From Pseudoalteromonas sp. NC201 (lineage in GTDB: Bacteria; Pseudomonadota; Gammaproteobacteria; Enterobacterales; Alteromonadaceae), in contig NZ_CP022522.1 in the NCBI RefSeq assembly GCF_002850255.1, forward strand, positions 2,913,125-2,977,124: a DNA stretch of 64,000 bases. Direction: 5' to 3'. This document shows, piece by piece, positions 60,207-64,000 of this stretch. The first letter of the stretch is position 1, and each line of letters opens with the position of its first letter. Made by a program: the position numbers and the translations under genes. Under the pieces are notes generated by a model that saw only the letters and a program-made list of their open reading frames with translations, did no database searches and was not told where the DNA came from.

Positions 60207-60210
60207 ATTT

Positions 60211-60248
60211 AACCTGAGGTTTGGATAAGGAATGAGCTAGCTCAGGTT
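60211..60248 (+). repeat. 38-bp deletion derivative of the MITE-like repeat
   Basis: The left end of a copy-D-type element (AACCTGAGGTTTGGATAAGG then AATGAGCTAGCTCA) runs directly into the right end GGTT, as expected from a deletion between two AGCTCA words. Flanked by ATTT on both sides (60207-60210 and 60249-60252). Confidence 0.75.
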
Positions 60249-60400
60249 ATTTAACCTCACCCGAGGTCAACTACGTTACGCACTTGATAGGCGTTAATGA
60301 ATTCATATTTTTTGAAGGCGATGTTCATCATTTCAGAATAGGCAATCGCAGCAAGCTCATTTAAACTGGTGGTATTCAATACGTGATTGAGTTTAGTGCA

Positions 60401-61264
60401 ATGGAGTTTTACCATTTAAGGTCGTTTGTTGCGGTTGCAGAGGCCCAAAATCTAACAGCAGCAGCGAAACGACTGTACACCACACCACCTGCTATCAGCG
60501 CCCATATCAAAGCGCTTGAGGAGGAACTCAATACCGTATTGTTTCATCGTTCTAGCAAAGGGATGCAGCTCACAGAACAAGGTAAGATCTTGCTAGACAA
60601 AGCTAAGTTAACGCTTGCAAGTGCAAATGATTTAATGCACACCGCATCGCAAGCCAAAACACTGCTCACAGGCGAGTTCAGACTTGGCTTGAACCACCCT
60701 ATTGGCACCTCGAGCGAACTTGGCACACTAATAAAAACCCTCAACCAGCACTTTCCAAGTCTTTCTTTTTCGCTGGAATTACTCTCAAGTGGTGTCATCG
60801 TCGACAAACTCAGTGATGGGCTACTTGATGGTGGGGTTATTTATGGCGAAGTACCTGCACATTTTAGTGCGGTACCGCTCACAGAAGTTGCAGTTACCAC
60901 CGCTTATCCTGCATCTTGGCCTACGCCATCACATAAAGCCGAATTGGCACAGATGACGTGGATACGTATGGGAAAAGGCTGCCCTTTTGATAAGCAACTT
61001 GATCAACAGCTAAGCGAAGTAAACGCGGTAAATATTAATGCTGCGGATGAGCGCTCCCGCTTGGCTTTAGTTAAGGCAGGACTCGGCGTGAGCTTTATTG
61101 AAGCCAACGCCATTGCAGATCAAGGAGCAGAGGTTGCCTTGTCTAGTTTGCTAGACTTTTCGCTCCCAGTACATTTTGTTGTGGCAAATCAAGCGCTCAC
61201 AGAGCCTAAAGTGAACGCCGTGTACCAAGTGGTTTGTGCATCTATTGATGCTGCGCAAGGATAA
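60401..61264 (+). CDS. LysR-family transcriptional regulator
   Basis: 287 residues from the ATG at 60401 (MEFYHLRSFVAVAEA); a GTG 6 codons upstream is the longer alternative. N-terminal helix-turn-helix (NLTAAAKRLYTTPPAISAHIKALEEELN) and a LysR effector domain. Divergent from the rhodanese/serine-hydrolase genes, which are candidate targets. Its 3' end overlaps the convergent MmcQ-family gene by 23 bases. Confidence 0.9.
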   Translation: MEFYHLRSFVAVAEAQNLTAAAKRLYTTPPAISAHIKALEEELNTVLFHRSSKGMQLTEQGKILLDKAKLTLASANDLMHTASQAKTLLTGEFRLGLNHPIGTSSELGTLIKTLNQHFPSLSFSLELLSSGVIVDKLSDGLLDGGVIYGEVPAHFSAVPLTEVAVTTAYPASWPTPSHKAELAQMTWIRMGKGCPFDKQLDQQLSEVNAVNINAADERSRLALVKAGLGVSFIEANAIADQGAEVALSSLLDFSLPVHFVVANQALTEPKVNAVYQVVCASIDAAQG

Positions 61265-61628
61265 TCCCCTGCTGCTTTTTCGGCATTTTTTCGACTACAA
61301 GGCGAAATGAGTTATCCATCATCCGCTCAAGTTCTCCTGTAGGAATGGAGCCATCGAGCACCACCGTGTTCCACAGCTTTTTATTCATGTGGTAACCCGG
61401 TAACACCGCACTAAAAATGTCCCGCAGCGCTTGCGCTTCATCAGGATCGCATTTGAGATTTACGCGCCAATGGGGATGCTCGTCATCTTCTTTGCCCATT
61501 TTACCAAGCGCCAACGTCGCGAACATTTTGTCTTTCACTTTATATACATCAACGCCTTCACCAAAAGGTTGACTTACGCTGGTATAGGGTTTTGCAAGCA
61601 AGTAGTCGTGTACTTGTTGATGATCCAT
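61242..61628 (-). CDS. MmcQ/YjbR-family protein
   Basis: 128 residues of the MmcQ/YjbR family (CyaY-like fold, proposed DNA-binding). Signature: GEGVDVYKVKDKMFATLAL, VNLKCDPDEAQALRDIFSAVLPGYHMNKKLWNTVVLDGSIP. The family function is not established. Its 3' end overlaps the converging LysR gene by 23 bases, so both mRNAs would be complementary there. Confidence 0.88.
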   Translation of the reverse strand: MDHQQVHDYLLAKPYTSVSQPFGEGVDVYKVKDKMFATLALGKMGKEDDEHPHWRVNLKCDPDEAQALRDIFSAVLPGYHMNKKLWNTVVLDGSIPTGELERMMDNSFRLVVEKMPKKQQGIILAQHQ

Positions 61629-61709
61629 CTTATTCTTCTACCTTTAGATTAATCGTTGCCGCTTAGTAGTAAAGCATAATACCAAGCGGCGTAGTAGCAT
61701 AAATTACTC

Positions 61710-61762
61710 AACCTGAGGTTTGAATAAGAAATACGCTAACTCATTGTTTTGAAGCTCAGGTT
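61710..61762 (+). repeat. 53-bp deletion derivative of the MITE-like repeat
   Basis: AACCTGAGGTTTGAATAAGA begins the element and GAAGCTCAGGTT ends it. Most of the interior is missing. It is flanked by ACTC on both sides (61706-61709 and 61763-61766). The right boundary falls inside the stop codon of the next gene (minus strand), whose TAA is built from the duplication plus the element. Confidence 0.8.
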
Positions 61763-62771
61763 ACTCAGGTTGTGGTGCCTGTCCTTGCCAACTCCAACTT
61801 GGAAATAGTTCGCCATTCACGACGGCATTATTACCAGAAAACAGCGAGTGCGGCCTTTCTTGCGTTACCCAATTTGTCGCAGAGGAGTGCTCCAACTCAA
61901 AAACCACGTTACCAAAGAAGCTGTAAGGCCCTGACAAAGTCGAGTTTCTATAAGCAGCAAACAAGGTTTGGCCGCCCATCATCAGTTCGCCAACACTACT
62001 TTGCTGGTCGATTTCGGCGGCGCCTTTACTCCAGATCATCAATAGATTTATATGCGACTGCCCATCTGCTAAAAAGTAGCCATTTCCAGCAACTTGTACT
62101 GCGTCGAACTGGTTCCCTTGGGTACTTCTAGCATTGGCGGTGTCAAACACATATGCTGTCATTGCCTGATTGCCGGCTACAAATTCAGCAAAAGCCCCCC
62201 CTGCTATTTTCACTTTAGCTTGGTTTAGATTACTTAAGTAAAGATTACTATTATCTGTCACGATATAGTGATATTCAGGCTCAGTGCCTTGCACTTGAGT
62301 CGCGACATTATCCAATCTTGCCATTCCCTGCGCCGTCACCGTTACGCTACTTTGCTGAGCGGTACTGACAAGCCCTAAGTTATTGAGCTTAGCCGAGCCA
62401 GACTCCACTAATATGGTCGGCTGTACGCCGCTTAGCGCCGCAGTGATAACATCTTGGGTATTATCAGACCCAGTAATGGTGATACCAGGTCTCGTGATCT
62501 TAATTGGGCCCTGACATTGTCCTTGAATAGCAAAGGTAATTTCATCGACAGGCCAACTTACTTGCTCAACGGCACGTTTCAGTAAGCTGGGGTTAGTATG
62601 ACAGTTGATAGCAAAAGTATACGACCCACTGACGCTTTGTGATGCGACTTGCTTTGCCAAGACATACAGCCTTTTGACATCGCTGTCATTTGTATCCTTT
62701 GCAAAAACATGGGAAGCGCAGATAGCGGATGCAACCAAACTGGTTGCAAATATGCTTGTACTTAATTTCAT
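61761..62771 (-). CDS. Exported protein with predicted beta-helix (pectin-lyase-like) fold
   Basis: 336 residues with a signal peptide (ending SHVFAK). The mature part contains short repeating strands (ITRPGITITGSDN; ILVESGSAKLNNLGLVST; VTVTAQGMARLDNVATQV; NLYLSNLNQAKVKIAGG), the pattern of a right-handed beta-helix. Two Cys (NCHTN; GQCQG) are near the mature start. No catalytic signature is seen. Its stop codon is shared with the repeat derivative at 61710-61762. Function unknown. Confidence 0.7.
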   Translation of the reverse strand: MKLSTSIFATSLVASAICASHVFAKDTNDSDVKRLYVLAKQVASQSVSGSYTFAINCHTNPSLLKRAVEQVSWPVDEITFAIQGQCQGPIKITRPGITITGSDNTQDVITAALSGVQPTILVESGSAKLNNLGLVSTAQQSSVTVTAQGMARLDNVATQVQGTEPEYHYIVTDNSNLYLSNLNQAKVKIAGGAFAEFVAGNQAMTAYVFDTANARSTQGNQFDAVQVAGNGYFLADGQSHINLLMIWSKGAAEIDQQSSVGELMMGGQTLFAAYRNSTLSGPYSFFGNVVFELEHSSATNWVTQERPHSLFSGNNAVVNGELFPSWSWQGQAPQPE

Positions 62772-62926
62772 TTCCTTATCCTTTACACGTTTAATCCTGC
62801 CAATTGCAGTACCCTAAATCCTAATACAGATCTAGATATAAAATGCACTGTATATTTAAACACTACTGACACTCCCTGACACAACATCGTGGTTTACTCT
62901 TTTTGAACTCAAAAAGGAGAAAGACC

Positions 62927-63244
62927 ATGCAACAAAATGTCGTAGAGATTGTAAAATTTAAATTGGCTCTTGGTGCTACAGAGAGTGACATTATGGGTGT
63001 AAACCCAGCTTTTACCGAGTGGGTTGAACAGCAACCTGGGTTACTATATCGTTCGTTGACTAAAGACAGTCAGACTGACGAGTATTTAGATATTATTTAT
63101 TGGCAATCGATGGAGCATGCTAAAGCGGTTTCGGCACAATTCCCAACAACCGAAGTATGCCAAAGATTAACGCAATACATAGACAGCGAGAGTGTCACCA
63201 TTAGTCACAGTAATGTGCTCTCTCAAACCCCATGTAGCGGTTAA
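62927..63244 (+). CDS. Small ABM-like (dimeric alpha-beta barrel) protein
   Basis: 105 residues from the ATG at 62927, with AAGGAG 8 bases upstream; a TTG 8 codons earlier is rejected. The sequence pattern (VVEIVKFKLALGATESDI; AFTEWVEQQPGLLYRSLTK; YLDIIYWQSMEHAKAVSAQF) is that of the dimeric alpha/beta-barrel/antibiotic-biosynthesis-monooxygenase fold. Catalysis is not assured. A YafY-type regulator starts 32 bases downstream and is probably co-transcribed. Confidence 0.8.
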   Translation: MQQNVVEIVKFKLALGATESDIMGVNPAFTEWVEQQPGLLYRSLTKDSQTDEYLDIIYWQSMEHAKAVSAQFPTTEVCQRLTQYIDSESVTISHSNVLSQTPCSG

Positions 63245-63245
63245 T

Positions 63246-63264
63246 CAATCTGAGATTTGAATAA
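63246..63264 (+). repeat. Possible decayed end of the MITE-like repeat
   Basis: AATCTGAGATTTGAATAAC matches the left end of the repeat (compare AACCTGAGGTTTGAATAAG at 61710) with three to four differences and follows the ABM gene stop directly. There is no partner end or duplication, so this is a weak call. Confidence 0.35.
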
Positions 63265-63276
63265 CAAGGAAAACTC

Positions 63277-64000
63277 GTGCATAAATCAGAACGTCTCTTT
63301 CAGTTAGTGGATCTGCTCAAGGGTCGACGATTAGCGGTTACCGCTAAGTCATTGGCCGATCACTTTACGGTATCTGAGCGTACGATTTATCGCGATATTC
63401 AGGACTTACAAAGTTCTGGCGTGCCAATTGAGGGGGAAGCAGGTGTCGGCTATATTATTGGTGACTACCCACTGCCCCCTATGATGTTTAGCTATGATGA
63501 ACTCACCGCATTATTACTTGGCAGTAAAATGGTTGGAGCATGGACGGATCCCGAACTAAGCGCACATGCAAAAGCAGCCATTGCCAAAATAGAGGCCGTG
63601 CTACCCGCTCACCTCAAACAACAGCATGACCACTCCCCTTATTTGGTTTCGAGTTTTAAACACGGACCACAACAACAATCCTTTAGCGCTACACTCAGGC
63701 TCGCCATTGCGGCTAAGCAGTGTGTACAACTTGAATATCAAGACGTTGCAAAGCAACAAACCCAGCGTATTATCGAGCCTCTCGGATTGGTTTATTGGGG
63801 TGGAAAGTGGACGCTGGTCGCATTTTGTCAGCTCCGCAGTGATTACCGTGAATTTCGCTTGGACCGTATCACCGCGATACATAAAAGTAAGCTGACCTTT
63901 ACCGTAAGTCCTGATAAAAACCTCAACCATTACGTTGAACTAGTTAAGGCCAAATACGCAGAAGAAATTGCACAGCACCAATGCCAAGCGCCTGATAAAA
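63277..64000 (+). CDS. YafY-family (HTH_11 + WYL) transcriptional regulator, truncated by the window end
   Basis: The first 241 codons are visible, starting at GTG with AAGGA 8 bases upstream. N-terminal DeoR-type winged helix (VTAKSLADHFTVSERTIYRDIQDLQ) and a WYL domain (CVQLEYQDVAKQQTQRIIEPLGLVYWGGKWTLVAFCQLRSDYREFRLDRI). WYL regulators respond to small ligands or nucleic acids. It probably controls the small ABM-like protein just upstream, an arrangement seen elsewhere, but this is inference. The C-terminus lies beyond the window. Confidence 0.9.
   Translation, partial: MHKSERLFQLVDLLKGRRLAVTAKSLADHFTVSERTIYRDIQDLQSSGVPIEGEAGVGYIIGDYPLPPMMFSYDELTALLLGSKMVGAWTDPELSAHAKAAIAKIEAVLPAHLKQQHDHSPYLVSSFKHGPQQQSFSATLRLAIAAKQCVQLEYQDVAKQQTQRIIEPLGLVYWGGKWTLVAFCQLRSDYREFRLDRITAIHKSKLTFTVSPDKNLNHYVELVKAKYAEEIAQHQCQAPDK

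Noticed and set aside
1..64000. CRISPR arrays, rRNA or tRNA genes, prophage
   Set aside because: No regularly spaced repeats, no rRNA-like stretches, no tRNA cloverleaf or phage structural genes were seen on either strand.

Overview
The window reads as a stretch of a marine gammaproteobacterial chromosome. Gene content and protein character point to Pseudoalteromonas or a close Alteromonadales relative: three TonB-dependent receptors, class I PHA genes, CmoM, an M35 peptidase, a TPR-sulfotransferase beside a receptor, and a RoxA-like cytochrome. This is inferred from protein recognition, not from a database search. I see no rRNA, tRNA, CRISPR array, intact transposase or phage module.

Layout. 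1-7.1 kb: an RND efflux permease/adaptor pair, a Nif3-family protein, CmoM, and a two-gene ParD-like/map operon. 7.1-10.1 kb: a Fur-box-preceded siderophore receptor bracketed by two inverted copies of a ~195-bp non-autonomous repeat. 10.1-18.4 kb: a periplasmic rhodanese, a small exported protein, a chemotaxis receptor, a serine hydrolase divergent from a membrane-bound winged-helix/TPR regulator, a PD40 protein, and two paralogous coiled-coil proteins. 18.6-21.6 kb: phaB-phaP-phaC for polyhydroxyalkanoate synthesis; no phaA is present. 22-28 kb: small envelope proteins, a heme-type TonB receptor with a Fur-like site, and a large exported protein. 28.2-34.3 kb: an operon of a cytochrome b/ethylbenzene-dehydrogenase-like heme protein, a DUF1566 protein and a purple-acid-phosphatase-like enzyme, divergent from a RoxA-like cytochrome c lipoprotein. 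34.4-40.3 kb: a GNAT-C39 peptidase fusion translationally coupled to a RimK-like ATP-grasp ligase, an unidentified membrane protein, then an AT-rich island with two tandem double-glycine-leader peptides and two tiny membrane proteins. 40.3-47 kb: AraC, fatty acid hydroxylase, LysR/NfsB, an M35 peptidase and an EEP-family protein. 47-64 kb: DUF885, CreA, TonB receptor plus sulfotransferase, a VTT membrane protein, AcpH, a second serine hydrolase, a second rhodanese, LysR, MmcQ, a predicted secreted beta-helix protein, an ABM protein and a truncated YafY/WYL regulator.

Two signals stand out. First, a MITE-like family with AACCTGAG...CTCAGGTT ends occurs as four near-full-length copies plus several deletion derivatives. 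Most have 4-bp target duplications, and three copies sit exactly on the stop codon of a neighbouring gene while leaving termination intact. A second, unrelated ~298-bp non-autonomous element lies next to one copy. Second, the 34.4-40.3 kb segment has the parts expected of a small ribosomal-peptide system: double-glycine precursors, a C39 peptidase with its catalytic residues, an acetyltransferase domain, an ATP-grasp ligase, and small membrane proteins that could give immunity. The parts are visible; the link between them is inference.
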